Of a DNA stretch of 44,559 bases, positions 35,622 through 44,258 are shown piece by piece; position 1 is the first letter of the stretch, and every line of letters begins with the position of its first letter. The notes below the pieces were generated by a model, which was not told the DNA's origin, did not search any database, and saw only the letters and a program-made list of their open reading frames with translations. The DNA comes from Muribaculaceae bacterium. GTDB taxonomy: Bacteria > Bacteroidota > Bacteroidia > Bacteroidales > Muribaculaceae. The stretch covers positions 1-44,559 of the forward strand of contig VSPO01000011.1 of NCBI GenBank assembly GCA_009775375.1. Reading direction: 5' to 3'. The position numbers were made by a program, and so were the translations under genes.

Positions 35622-35785
35622 AAGTAAGTATTCAGATTATTCCTATACATGAGTTGCTAATATGAGGGTCGGGATTTCGACTTGGGATGATGACGTGATG
35701 GGGTACCATCATAACTGAATCAAGAGTTGAAATACACCGCTCAGATTGGATAAGACAAGTATATGAATAATCCGAGTGCTTACTT
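35622..35785. repeat. 164-bp segment bounded by 27-bp imperfect inverted repeats
   Basis: Arms 35622-35648 and 35759-35785 match at 23 of 27 positions when one is reverse-complemented. The segment follows directly on a promoter and precedes a glycosyltransferase gene. It could be a structured leader, an invertible switch or a small MITE. I saw no target-site duplication and no clear promoter inside it. Confidence 0.75.
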
Positions 35786-35816
35786 AAAGACTTAACAAAC
35801 AACTGGTCAGAACAAA

Positions 35817-36872
35817 ATGGGCAAATATAATATATGCTTTATAGATATGGAAAGGAGGGTAAACGGTGTAACCACTTTCAAATCTCAGCTTATGGAGATT
35901 TTTCGAAACTGTCAAGGGTTCAATTTTATTATTATATCCGCTAGTAGCGTCTTCGATATAGGGATTGAGACATATGATTATTTGAAAAGTCTTGACAGAT
36001 TAGTCATCCTATCCAATTCCTGGCCAGCTTCTCCATTTATTGAAAATATACGTCAGGCAATACCAAATTGCAGGATTATACAGATAGTGCATGATTTACC
36101 ATGGTTAACTATTTTTGCTGGGAATCTGGAAGCTTTTCTTATATCCTTTAATTCCGGTTTCCCCAATTTTGATGAAAGAATGAAGAAATTCCTATATTAT
36201 TCCACATTGGATTGTATAAAGACTTTCAAATTATGTGATAATATTGTGTGCCTTTGTGAGGATACTGTCAAAGTGATAAATGAATGCTATGATGTTCCTT
36301 TGAGTAAAATCAACATGATAAGGAATGGATTGATTGAATTTAAATCTCCTTGTGGATATAAATATCAAGAAATATTCAACAAAGATTTTTTTAATATCCT
36401 TTTTATAGGTCGTCAAACCTATTCGAAAGGTTGGGACAGGGTAATTGAATTAGGGAATTTGATCAAAGAGAATGATTATCCCATGAGGATAATCACTGTC
36501 GGATCTAACATGAAGTACGAAATGAATCCCCAGGATCATTCAGATTATATAATAACGTTGGGCGAATTAACGCGAGAAGACATTCATAGTGTCATGCTTG
36601 AAAGTGATGCAGTCTTTATTCCGTCACGCCATGAACAATGTAGTTATGTCGGCATTGAAGCAATGATGCACTCAAAGGAAATATTTACTTATGGTGGTTA
36701 TGGATTAGACAATATGTTTAGTAACGAGAATGCACACATCATAACAGACTTAGGACAGATTGGTCCTAATGTTGAGCCGTTGGGATATAAGGCAAGAAAA
36801 ATATACGAGTCGCTATATTGCTTTGAAAAAATGCAACAATCCTATATTGACCTAATACTCTTACTCTTTTGA
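35817..36872 (+). CDS. GT4-like glycosyltransferase, RiPP-cluster associated
   Basis: This 351-residue cytoplasmic enzyme has the GT-B fold of GT4 glycosyltransferases. The N-terminal half has an NGVTTF loop at about 16-21, as in donor/acceptor-binding Gly loops. The C-terminal half begins ILFIGRQTYSKGWDRVIEL (about 195) and carries the ESDAVFIPSRHEQCSYVGIEA motif region (about 262) with the E-x7-E-like residues of retaining GT4 enzymes. It resembles the glycosyltransferases described next to GG-Bacteroidales peptide systems. It lies on the opposite strand to the RiPP operon, convergent with it at 21 bases, under its own promoter. Acceptor is unknown: peptide or surface glycan are both possible. 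Base composition is AT-rich compared with the PULs. Confidence 0.7.
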   Translation: MGKYNICFIDMERRVNGVTTFKSQLMEIFRNCQGFNFIIISASSVFDIGIETYDYLKSLDRLVILSNSWPASPFIENIRQAIPNCRIIQIVHDLPWLTIFAGNLEAFLISFNSGFPNFDERMKKFLYYSTLDCIKTFKLCDNIVCLCEDTVKVINECYDVPLSKINMIRNGLIEFKSPCGYKYQEIFNKDFFNILFIGRQTYSKGWDRVIELGNLIKENDYPMRIITVGSNMKYEMNPQDHSDYIITLGELTREDIHSVMLESDAVFIPSRHEQCSYVGIEAMMHSKEIFTYGGYGLDNMFSNENAHIITDLGQIGPNVEPLGYKARKIYESLYCFEKMQQSYIDLILLLF

Positions 36873-36893
36873 AAAATCGCTATGTCCATATTA

Positions 36894-38276
36894 TTATTTT
36901 TCAAAAAAATACAAATTCCCAAACTCTTCATCTAAATCAAATCTCACCATCTGCGACATTGGTTCATTAACTTTGAATCCGAGTTCAATAAGACTTCTTA
37001 TTATTTGATTGTCATCACATGAGTGGTTGGGTTCGTTATTGCTGAAATGAGGCAATTTTAAGAGCAGGTATTTTGATGTATTCCTTGCAAAATTTTGACA
37101 TAATGTTTTGTATTCTATTCTTGTGTTCCCATCATATGAGTGAGATATAATCAAATCAATAGGCATCTCCAATTCAACCTCTGAAAAAAAGTCGATATTC
37201 TGACAACTATATTTGCCACAAAAGACCAACCGGGACAATTCGCATACCCTTGAATCAGAATCCATTCCATAGGCATGGAATCCGGCGTCTTGAAGAAACT
37301 TAACGTATAATCCCACTCCTGAGGTTATATCACAAATAGTGCTAGGCCTTACAACTCTTGAAAGCAACAATATTTTTTTTGCAAATGTAATGTTGAAATG
37401 AGAAGCATAAGAGATTTTCTCAAAATGAGCCAAAGCATCTAATAATACCTTAGAGTATTTAGAATCAAATTTTCGGGCAAAGAATGCTTGCGAAGTTAAA
37501 ATATCCCAAATGTCCAATTGGTTTAATACTTTCACAGCACCTCCCCTCCATTTAATCAGACGTAGATTATTATTTATGACATCTGATTTGAACGGAGAAT
37601 TCATTACCAATGTATGAAAGTAGACTTCATCTGAGGCAAATGTAAATCTTAGACGATTAAGAAATTTTTTGCTTCTTCGGTCATCTCTTGCAATATGCTC
37701 CCAACATTCTCTGGTCAGAGACATCCAGTTTGATCCGCCATAAAGACATGGATACTGATCCGGAATCCTACGACGCAATCCATATTTGATTTGAAATCCA
37801 GTTATGAAATCGATAATTCTTTTCCCCTTCTCATTAGGATAGTCAAACCAGTCTAACAATCTAAAGTACTGAAATCTTGCAAATGTTCCCCCTTCCCATT
37901 TATCGATTGGAAGACTATGATACTCCATAAACTGTGCCCCTTTATTGGAACATAGAAAGGAGTTAAGCAAAGAGAAATCTTTTATGGGATAATCTTGTCC
38001 ACTTATTAAGTGGATGTATTCGTATTTATTGCTTTTTAACGCTTCCCTTACCAATTGTAGTTCAGTTTTTGTAATCTGAATACTTCCCCATCTGACATGG
38101 CGCCATGAAAAAATAAAGACACCGTTCCCTATAAAGCTGAATATATAAGCCTTATCCATCTTATCCATTTTTTTATCAAGATGAATATAAAGGTCTGCAC
38201 GTTCTCGAAGACATTGAATCAAGGCAGACAAATGGCTGATATCTTTATGTGCCAATACAATAAATGCATGCTTCAT
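36894..38276 (-). CDS. GT14-like (core-2/I-branching) glycosyltransferase fused to a methyltransferase-like domain
   Basis: The start at 38276 lies in an ATGA overlap with the preceding gene and gives a 460-residue protein; longer in-frame starts only translate that gene in a wrong frame. Residues 1-295 match the core-2/I-branching GT14 family (MKHAFIVLAHKD, YIHLDKKMD, HLISGQDYPIKD, TFASDEVYFHTLV). Residues about 305-460 look like a Rossmann methyltransferase with a motif I at about 313-341 (TICDITSGVGLYVKFLQ, then YGMDSDSRV). The Gly pattern is TSGVG rather than GxGxG, so SAM binding is plausible but not sure. The enzyme may add and methylate a sugar in one chain (inference). It is the last gene of the minus-strand RiPP operon. 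Confidence 0.7.
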   Translation of the reverse strand: MKHAFIVLAHKDISHLSALIQCLRERADLYIHLDKKMDKMDKAYIFSFIGNGVFIFSWRHVRWGSIQITKTELQLVREALKSNKYEYIHLISGQDYPIKDFSLLNSFLCSNKGAQFMEYHSLPIDKWEGGTFARFQYFRLLDWFDYPNEKGKRIIDFITGFQIKYGLRRRIPDQYPCLYGGSNWMSLTRECWEHIARDDRRSKKFLNRLRFTFASDEVYFHTLVMNSPFKSDVINNNLRLIKWRGGAVKVLNQLDIWDILTSQAFFARKFDSKYSKVLLDALAHFEKISYASHFNITFAKKILLLSRVVRPSTICDITSGVGLYVKFLQDAGFHAYGMDSDSRVCELSRLVFCGKYSCQNIDFFSEVELEMPIDLIISHSYDGNTRIEYKTLCQNFARNTSKYLLLKLPHFSNNEPNHSCDDNQIIRSLIELGFKVNEPMSQMVRFDLDEEFGNLYFFEK

Positions 38277-39043
38277 TTCGTCCACTCCCATTGAGAAACA
38301 TATTCTCTCAGTTGGTCTGGAGACATAGAACAAACTTTCGCATATTCCTTTTTTGTGGAAAAAGCGAGCATCGGTTCTATCGAACCGCTGTTTATCCCTC
38401 TTGGATGGTGAAGATGATACAACTCGGCATCTACCTTGAGAGGTTTTTTTCCTAAAATCTCCAGTCTTGCATATCGTTCTGAGTCTTCGGGTCCCCATCC
38501 TATAAAGTTCTCGTTTTCCCAACCTCTTATGCGATATCGTTCAATATCAACTAAAAACGCGCCGCCCACAGAATGATATCCACACATCAGCGACCGGGGT
38601 TGAGGATATTTTGTAAGTACGTCCAAATCCATTTTGTCACAAAAGATCTCGGAATGCCACTGTCCTACCGACCAAAAAATACCATTGTAAGGATATGCCA
38701 TGACTGCGTCAGTTTTTTCGAGCAAACCGACCGCTTTCCTGATATTGTCAATCTCTCCTATCGCATCGGCATCCCATACAGCCGCGATCCGTGTGTCTGC
38801 AATCCTGAACATGTTGTTCACGTAGCGGGTTCGATGAAATATAGGCTTGTCATCTTTGATGAAAAATGTTCTTATTCTTTCATTGTCCGGCAATCCTGTC
38901 AATCTGGAAGAAGAATCGGCTTCCACAATCAGGAATCTTGCGTTGTCGATAGCGGATAATAAATAACCCACCACAGATCGGAGATTGCGCAACCGGCAAT
39001 CGGAATCTATTCTTACAGGGATTATAAATGTAATTTCTTGCAT
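38273..39043 (-). CDS. GT-A glycosyltransferase (GT2/galactosyltransferase-like)
   Basis: This 256-residue protein starts at MQEITFIIPVRIDS, two bases after the stop of the upstream ORF. The N-terminal part is a GT2-like nucleotide-binding fold with AAVWDADAIG (Asp91, Asp93) as the DxD metal site. Residues about 174-190 (GWENENFIGWGPEDSER) match the GWGxED motif of the galactosyltransferase C-terminal family. No membrane segment is present. Its TGA overlaps the ATG of the GT14-like gene, so both are translated together. A role in sugar transfer to the RiPP or to a linked glycan is inferred from context only. Confidence 0.75.
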   Translation of the reverse strand: MQEITFIIPVRIDSDCRLRNLRSVVGYLLSAIDNARFLIVEADSSSRLTGLPDNERIRTFFIKDDKPIFHRTRYVNNMFRIADTRIAAVWDADAIGEIDNIRKAVGLLEKTDAVMAYPYNGIFWSVGQWHSEIFCDKMDLDVLTKYPQPRSLMCGYHSVGGAFLVDIERYRIRGWENENFIGWGPEDSERYARLEILGKKPLKVDAELYHLHHPRGINSGSIEPMLAFSTKKEYAKVCSMSPDQLREYVSQWEWTK

Positions 39044-39044
39044 C

Positions 39045-39437
39045 TTATTTGAGATTATTAAGCTTGGAAGCTGCATTTAAAAGAAGAATCTCTAAAGATT
39101 CGTGAGGGGGCTGCTGCGTTATGTTGGGTAATGCCACGTCTTCAGGCAAAGAAGTGTTGATTCCGTATAGAAACATAAAGAACGACAATTTCTTTAAATC
39201 TCTTCCTGAAATAGACTGGGGTATATCATATTTTTTCTCATTGTTGGCGATCAAGAATCCTAAGGTCCGGTCAATGTTACTCCCCGTTGAGTCGAGCATA
39301 TGCATGATTTGGGCCATCAAAGGCTTGACTTTGTAAGGAAAAATGTTGAATGCGTCTGCCTTGGAGAGGAAATGCAATGCGGAATGAAGGAATGAGGCCA
39401 AAATAAGAGAGCTGGAGTGGATTTTACTGTCGGACAT
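39045..39437 (-). CDS. uncharacterised ORF, probably the C-terminal part of a broken gene
   Basis: This open frame of 130 codons starts at ATG 39437, but its coherent, helix-rich sequence extends upstream of that ATG (TLERYKIQEWAITHIYGLERL) to a TAA at about 39514. That suggests loss of the true N-terminus by a nonsense change or frameshift. The visible part is alpha-helical (SSSLILASFLHSALHFLSKAD, RDLKKLSFFMFLYGINT) and has no motif I recognise. It ends two bases before the start of the GT-A gene (TAA, one base, ATG), so it keeps operon spacing. Confidence 0.5.
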   Translation of the reverse strand: MSDSKIHSSSLILASFLHSALHFLSKADAFNIFPYKVKPLMAQIMHMLDSTGSNIDRTLGFLIANNEKKYDIPQSISGRDLKKLSFFMFLYGINTSLPEDVALPNITQQPPHESLEILLLNAASKLNNLK

Positions 39438-39561
39438 CAGCCTTTCCAGTCCATAGATATGGGTTATGGCCCATTCTTGGATTTTGTAGCGTTCCAGGGT
39501 GTCATCGTTTGAAAGGGATTATCGAATCTTCCCCAAGAATAAAAGAGGAATGTCTGAGGCT

Positions 39562-39900
39562 TTATTCCCGGCCTGACATTATCTGGGATCCTTGTCCCGT
39601 ATACATACCGGAGACTGACCGTTTCATCGATTCCGAGGGCATAGCCCTGGCTTCATGGCTTTTGCTGTCGTCGAAAAGAGGCGTGTATCCCATGGATTTC
39701 AGACCGTCCCAGTCGAAATATATAATTTCGACCGGGGCAGTCAACATCAAGATATTATCTACTTTATCCGCATGGGAGGAATCGACCAGCAGGAAGCTGT
39801 CGGCAAATGATTCCGTTGCGCGTCTGATGCTATGGAATTTGCCGATTGTTTCTTGTGAAATTCCATTGCCGACCAACAGGATCGCGTCTTTCCGGGTCAT
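39562..39900 (-). pseudogene. N-terminal fragment of a glycosyltransferase-like gene
   Basis: The ATG at 39900 overlaps the stop of the barrel gene (ATGA). The first 75 or so residues look like a true protein (RKDAILLVGNGISQETIGKFH, SFADSFLLVDSS, LKSMGYTPLFDDS). They recall the N-terminus of an uncharacterised Bacteroidetes glycosyltransferase-like family, a weak identification. After residue 80 the sequence becomes Ser/Met-rich and improbable, and it stops at 39562. Other frames stay open across 39440-39660, so a frameshift is likely. The intact gene probably continued toward 39045, or the fragment was joined to another gene's end by recombination. Confidence 0.5.
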
Positions 39901-42764
39901 TTTGTGCGGCTTTTGGGGTTCTTGCGGAATTTCCATTGTATGTGGAACATGAAATAGCTCGGCAGCACGGTCCGTATCATCTCTGTTCGCGACTGTGCGT
40001 TGACGGTGTACGACACGTTGCTAAGATTTTTGAGCATGTCGTAGCCGTCGACCATGAAGAGAAGGCTCCCCTTGAGGACCTTGTATGTCAGGCGTGCGTT
40101 CCATACGAAATTGTCGGTGTTGAGGGCATCGTCGGTGAACCCCCTGCGGTTGTAGACCGAGAAATCGGTCGAGAACTGGAAATTGCAGGGCAGGTTGAGT
40201 ATCGCCCCGAGTCCCGTCTGGAAAGTCCAGGTGTCCTGGTCGGAGAAATTGTATATGTTCGCCGAGAAATGGCGGTAGCTTCCGTCGAAACGTGCGAATA
40301 CGGTCTGACCGCTGAAATTTGCTGACAGATACAGGTTATCGTGCAGGTCCCAGGTGCCCACCTTGTTGCGGTGGAGCTGAGGGCTGTCGGAGCCGACCAG
40401 ATCAACGCTCTCGATGCGGCTTCCTTCGAGGGTGTTGCGCAGGCTGAAGAGGCTTCCGATGGGGGTGTTCGCCTCCGTCGAGAGCGAGAAGGAGCGGTTG
40501 CCGTCCACGTTATAGAACGAGGAGGTCCTCACGCCGGTCTCACGGTCGTAGAAATATCCGCGGGCAATCGCGTCGAACATCTCTTGGTATGTGAATCTCA
40601 GTGACAGCAACGCGTTCTGTGAGAAAGACCGCCAGTAGGTGGCCTCGGTCTTGAACTCCATGGTCTTTTTGAGATTCGGGTTCCCCCTCACGATGTCGAG
40701 GGGGTTGGTGGTGTCGGCGACATCCATCATGTTGAGCATGTCGGGAAGGCTGCCCCTTATCAAGCCTGTCCAACGCAAGTTGTTTTTCCCTTTCGTGAGA
40801 GATACCCCGAAATAACCCAAGTGCAGCATCACGTCGTTGCGGGTCATGTCGTTGTGGTAGTCGCCCCTCGAATAGCGGATGTTGCGGCGGTAGAAATACA
40901 CCGGCAGCTCGCACCACATGCCCCAGGTGTCGGTATGGTGCTCGAATCTCGGCGAGACGCGGTGCATGTCCTCGGTGCGTCGGCTGACGTAGCTGTTTGC
41001 AGGGTCGAGCGCTCCGGTCAGATCCATGGCGGAGGGCAACAGCCCGGCGAGGGCCTCCTCCGGGCGGTCGAGCATGTCGAGCCGGAAAAGTTCCGACGTG
41101 TTCCTCTGGTATCCGTGTTCGAAGTCGTAGATGATCCAGAAATATGTGCGTCTGCCCAGGTAATGCGTATATTTCGTGCTCAGTCCCGCCCTTGACTTGA
41201 AGTCGGGATGGTTTTTGTAGTGTCTGTCGGCGGTCTCCGCCGGGGCGGGATCCTCGCCGAAGTTTATGTCGAAACGCTCGTTCCTGTCGTCCTTGCGGTT
41301 GCTGTAGTTCCCAAAAAGGCGGAGGGTGAACTGGTCGGACGATCCTGACGGATTGAAGGTCTGCATCAGGCTTCCGTTTGCCCAGAAAGCGTGCCCTTTC
41401 AGCTTCGAAGCACTGATGTCTCGGTTTATCAGGCGTTTCAGCAGCGAGTCATGGTTGCCGCTGTAGATGTCTTCGATGGCGGAGGAGCTTACCCCATCCG
41501 GGTTCTCGTTGAAGGTTGCGGCAACGTCATCGAGGTTCCTGTCCCAGTGTTCGTAGCCCCAGCCGGGAGAGAACTGGATTCCGTACCCCTTAAGGTTCTT
41601 GAACTTCAGGATATAATTGTTGCCGATTTTCACCATCTTGCTGCGCGACCTGGCAAAGGAGCTTTCATACGTGTCGCCCGACTGCAGGAAGTTCGTTCGC
41701 CTTGTGTCGGTCCCGTCGTTCTCGCTTACTCGGGAGGCGTCTGCCCCGGCGTAGAACGACCATTTTGTGCTTTTTGTGTCGAGTGAGTATTTGACTCCCC
41801 CCTGTATTGTTTTCTTGGTGCCGGTGGGCATTGTCTCCGGACGCCAGTCTGTGTCGACCTGCGGAGCCTGTCCGGCGTTCACGTTGTTGGCGTTTGCATA
41901 TATCGCGAACTTGCTCATCGGGGTGAACGTCCCGGCGAATATCCTCGCGAGGTATCGGTCGCGGGTGCCGTAGCCACCCTCCATGTTGCCGACAAACCCG
42001 ATCATGAACTCCCTTTTAAGATTGACGTCCATCACGAGTTGACTGTCGCCGGTCTTACGTCCTGCGATTTCGCTCTCTAATCCCCCCTTTTCATATACCT
42101 TCACGTTCTTTACCATATATGCGGCAAGGTTGTCGAGCATGATTCGCTTGTCGGCTCCGAAAAAGTCTTTCCCGTCGAGCAGCAGGCTCTCCACCTTCTT
42201 CCCGTCTACGAATATTTCTACCTGCTGCGTGAGCCTCACGTTTGGCAGCTGGCGTATCAGGGCATCAAGCATGCTTCCTTCAGCAAGATTGAAGGCGTCG
42301 GCATTGTAGACCACGGTGTCTCCCTTGTTGTAAAACTTTATCTTGGTGGCCTTTACCAACACGTCATCAAGTCTTTTGGCCATAGGGGAAAGGAGAATTT
42401 CACCAAGGTTTAAAAAGAACTGGTTCTTGCCGATACCAGAGGAATCAATATCGTGGTAATAAGTTTCATAGCCTGACTCTGAAATCTCAAGAATATATTT
42501 CCTGTCGCGGTCAGGCAATGTGATTTCAAAGCCGGGGTAATATGTTGTCTCGCTGCCTGATGTAATGCTCCGTTTGGCAATAGTTGAGACCACCAAAGAA
42601 CTGTCGGAGGCATTAAGGAGACGAACCTTAGCTCCGACAAGCGGATCGTGGACTGTCGCCTCATACACCTCTCCTTTGACTTCGATATTATTATCGGCAT
42701 ATGACAGGGAGAATTGCAACAAGAAAACCACTGAAATTATTATGCGAAAGAAAGGAAATCTCAT
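39897..42764 (-). CDS. TonB-receptor-like outer-membrane beta-barrel protein of the RiPP operon
   Basis: ATG 42764 gives 955 residues with a clean signal peptide (FFRIIISVVFLLQFSLSYA); the longer in-frame start covers the end of the radical SAM gene and is rejected. Residues about 25-110 form a carboxypeptidase-like Ig domain (VKGEVYEATVHDPLVGAKV). A plug-like region follows (NLAEGSMLDALIRQLPNV, VEIFVDGKKVES, LLDGKDFFGADKR). A large barrel runs from about 260 and ends MFHIQWKFRKNPKSRTK. No SusC-type TonB box is seen, so energy coupling is uncertain. It starts 20 bases after the maturase stop. It may export, import or anchor the modified peptide. Its 3' two thirds are clearly GC-richer than the genes around it. 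Confidence 0.75.
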   Translation of the reverse strand: MRFPFFRIIISVVFLLQFSLSYADNNIEVKGEVYEATVHDPLVGAKVRLLNASDSSLVVSTIAKRSITSGSETTYYPGFEITLPDRDRKYILEISESGYETYYHDIDSSGIGKNQFFLNLGEILLSPMAKRLDDVLVKATKIKFYNKGDTVVYNADAFNLAEGSMLDALIRQLPNVRLTQQVEIFVDGKKVESLLLDGKDFFGADKRIMLDNLAAYMVKNVKVYEKGGLESEIAGRKTGDSQLVMDVNLKREFMIGFVGNMEGGYGTRDRYLARIFAGTFTPMSKFAIYANANNVNAGQAPQVDTDWRPETMPTGTKKTIQGGVKYSLDTKSTKWSFYAGADASRVSENDGTDTRRTNFLQSGDTYESSFARSRSKMVKIGNNYILKFKNLKGYGIQFSPGWGYEHWDRNLDDVAATFNENPDGVSSSAIEDIYSGNHDSLLKRLINRDISASKLKGHAFWANGSLMQTFNPSGSSDQFTLRLFGNYSNRKDDRNERFDINFGEDPAPAETADRHYKNHPDFKSRAGLSTKYTHYLGRRTYFWIIYDFEHGYQRNTSELFRLDMLDRPEEALAGLLPSAMDLTGALDPANSYVSRRTEDMHRVSPRFEHHTDTWGMWCELPVYFYRRNIRYSRGDYHNDMTRNDVMLHLGYFGVSLTKGKNNLRWTGLIRGSLPDMLNMMDVADTTNPLDIVRGNPNLKKTMEFKTEATYWRSFSQNALLSLRFTYQEMFDAIARGYFYDRETGVRTSSFYNVDGNRSFSLSTEANTPIGSLFSLRNTLEGSRIESVDLVGSDSPQLHRNKVGTWDLHDNLYLSANFSGQTVFARFDGSYRHFSANIYNFSDQDTWTFQTGLGAILNLPCNFQFSTDFSVYNRRGFTDDALNTDNFVWNARLTYKVLKGSLLFMVDGYDMLKNLSNVSYTVNAQSRTEMIRTVLPSYFMFHIQWKFRKNPKSRTK

Positions 42765-42783
42765 GATAACAATAGGAACTGAT

Positions 42784-44094
42784 TTAGAAATTGTGGTTAA
42801 GGGTGTGCCTTTGATTTTTACTTTGGTAGTGAATCCAAAGGAAATCCTTGATATTTTTTTTGAAAAGCAAGCAATTCTTATCGGATCTTTTTCCGTGTGC
42901 CTCTTCTTGGAGACGGATGTAAGGACATCCGCCGTTGCAAATCGGCAGGAACTTACATTCCTGGCAAACAGGGTCTGACAAGTGGTCTGCACCGGTCAGA
43001 TACTTGTAAAGGATTGATTCGTTCATTGGCTTGCCGAATATGGATCCATATACCTTTGAAGGGTCGCCGACATCGTTCCAACATTTGTAAAGTTCTCCTT
43101 TCGGACCGATTACGGTGGAATTTGCATTCCTGACTGAGCAAGACGCTATTCTGCCATCCGGATAGAAGAACGGAATCAGGATGCCGTGCTTTTCATAAAG
43201 GTTTATAAGAAATCTTGTGATGTCGTTGGAGTTGTAAAGGCAGGAATTGCAATCTTTCCCGGATATGTCGACCACAAAACCCGGATATACAAAAACATTC
43301 GGCAGATTCAGGTTTTTGATATGATTGTAAAGCCATACAAAATCCTCGTCGTTGTTTTTGTCAATATTTACCCGCACGCTGATTCTTGTTTTCAGACTCA
43401 ATTCCTGTGCGAGAATGATATTGTCGATTATTCTGTTGAACGTAGGCTGGCCGCCTTTCAGACAACGGCGGCTGTCATGTTTTTCCGGTCTGCCGTCCAA
43501 AGTTATCTACAATGATCCAATCCTTAGTTTTTCAAGGTCATTGATAATGTCTTCCGAAAGCAGATATCCGTTGGTTATCATTCCTGAATGATAGTTGATA
43601 TCCAAGTCGAATATCTTTTCTGATAAAGACCGGATTCTGTCGAACGCCAACAGTGGCTCACCGCCGAACCATGTTACGAATAGATTCCGTGCCTTCGTCT
43701 TTTTTATATAATCGATTATTCCGTTTTCAGTCCTGTCATCCATAAAAACAGCTTCATGGCTTGCCTCAAAACAGTATGGACATGCGAAATTACAACCCAA
43801 AGTGGGATTTATCGTCAACGATAGACTGTATGGATTGAATCGTTGGGAAAGCGTATAATACCTCAATTTCTTGATTTCTGTGTCATCGTCAACATCAACG
43901 GCTTTCATTTTACGCAACAAAGCCAATGTGTCGGTATCCAATTTATCAATAGAAATGACATTTTTGCTCTTTTCAGATAAAATCTCAAACAAATCATCGT
44001 CAATCAAAGCAAAACTATTTGTCAAACTATTGTATAAAAATGATTTGTCTTCCTTTTTGAATAGATGATTATATCGAGATTTTCTCACGCTCAT
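42784..44094 (-). pseudogene. radical SAM/SPASM peptide maturase interrupted by an in-frame amber codon
   Basis: The full frame is 436 codons. Residues 1-95 form an N-terminal peptide-binding region. The radical SAM cluster is CNFACPYC (Cys101, 105, 108), followed by TWFGGEPLL. The SPASM-type Cys region is near the end (CSVRNANS, YKCWND, CQECKFLPICNGGCPY). Codon 196 is TAG (plus 43507-43509). The flanking translation, LRIGSL then ITLDGRPEKHD, is exactly the conserved LQITLDG strand, so a CAG to TAG change is the simplest reading. No frameshift is present and both sides are otherwise intact. The enzyme would form a thioether or carbon-carbon crosslink in the precursor. It is either dead, read through by a suppressor, or miscalled. 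Confidence 0.85.
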
Positions 44095-44152
44095 TTCAGT
44101 TAGTTATTAAAAATGTTTGATTTTTGGTCATTAGCAATGTTGTTTATAAGCT

Positions 44153-44203
44153 AACAATCACGCCTGATAGATATATTGGCTAACATAACCAGACGTGATT
44201 GTT
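44153..44203 (-). terminator. stem-loop between precursor and maturase genes
   Basis: Arms 44153-44166 and 44190-44203 pair over 13 of 14 positions (core AACAATCACG). No U-tract follows on the minus strand, so it may be an attenuator or an mRNA-stabilising end that keeps precursor transcript above maturase. Confidence 0.55.
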
Positions 44204-44258
44204 CTCTCATAAAATTCTTCTATTAATTGATAGCATATGATTGTATTATTTATGAGGT

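Noticed and set aside
38277..38522. Longer N-terminus for the GT14-like protein
   Set aside because: It is a basic, Cys/Arg-rich translation of the preceding gene in a wrong frame; ATG 38276 begins the family's conserved N-terminus.
42765..42992. Longer N-terminus for the barrel protein
   Set aside because: It overlaps the radical SAM SPASM region and would bury the clear signal peptide starting at 42764.
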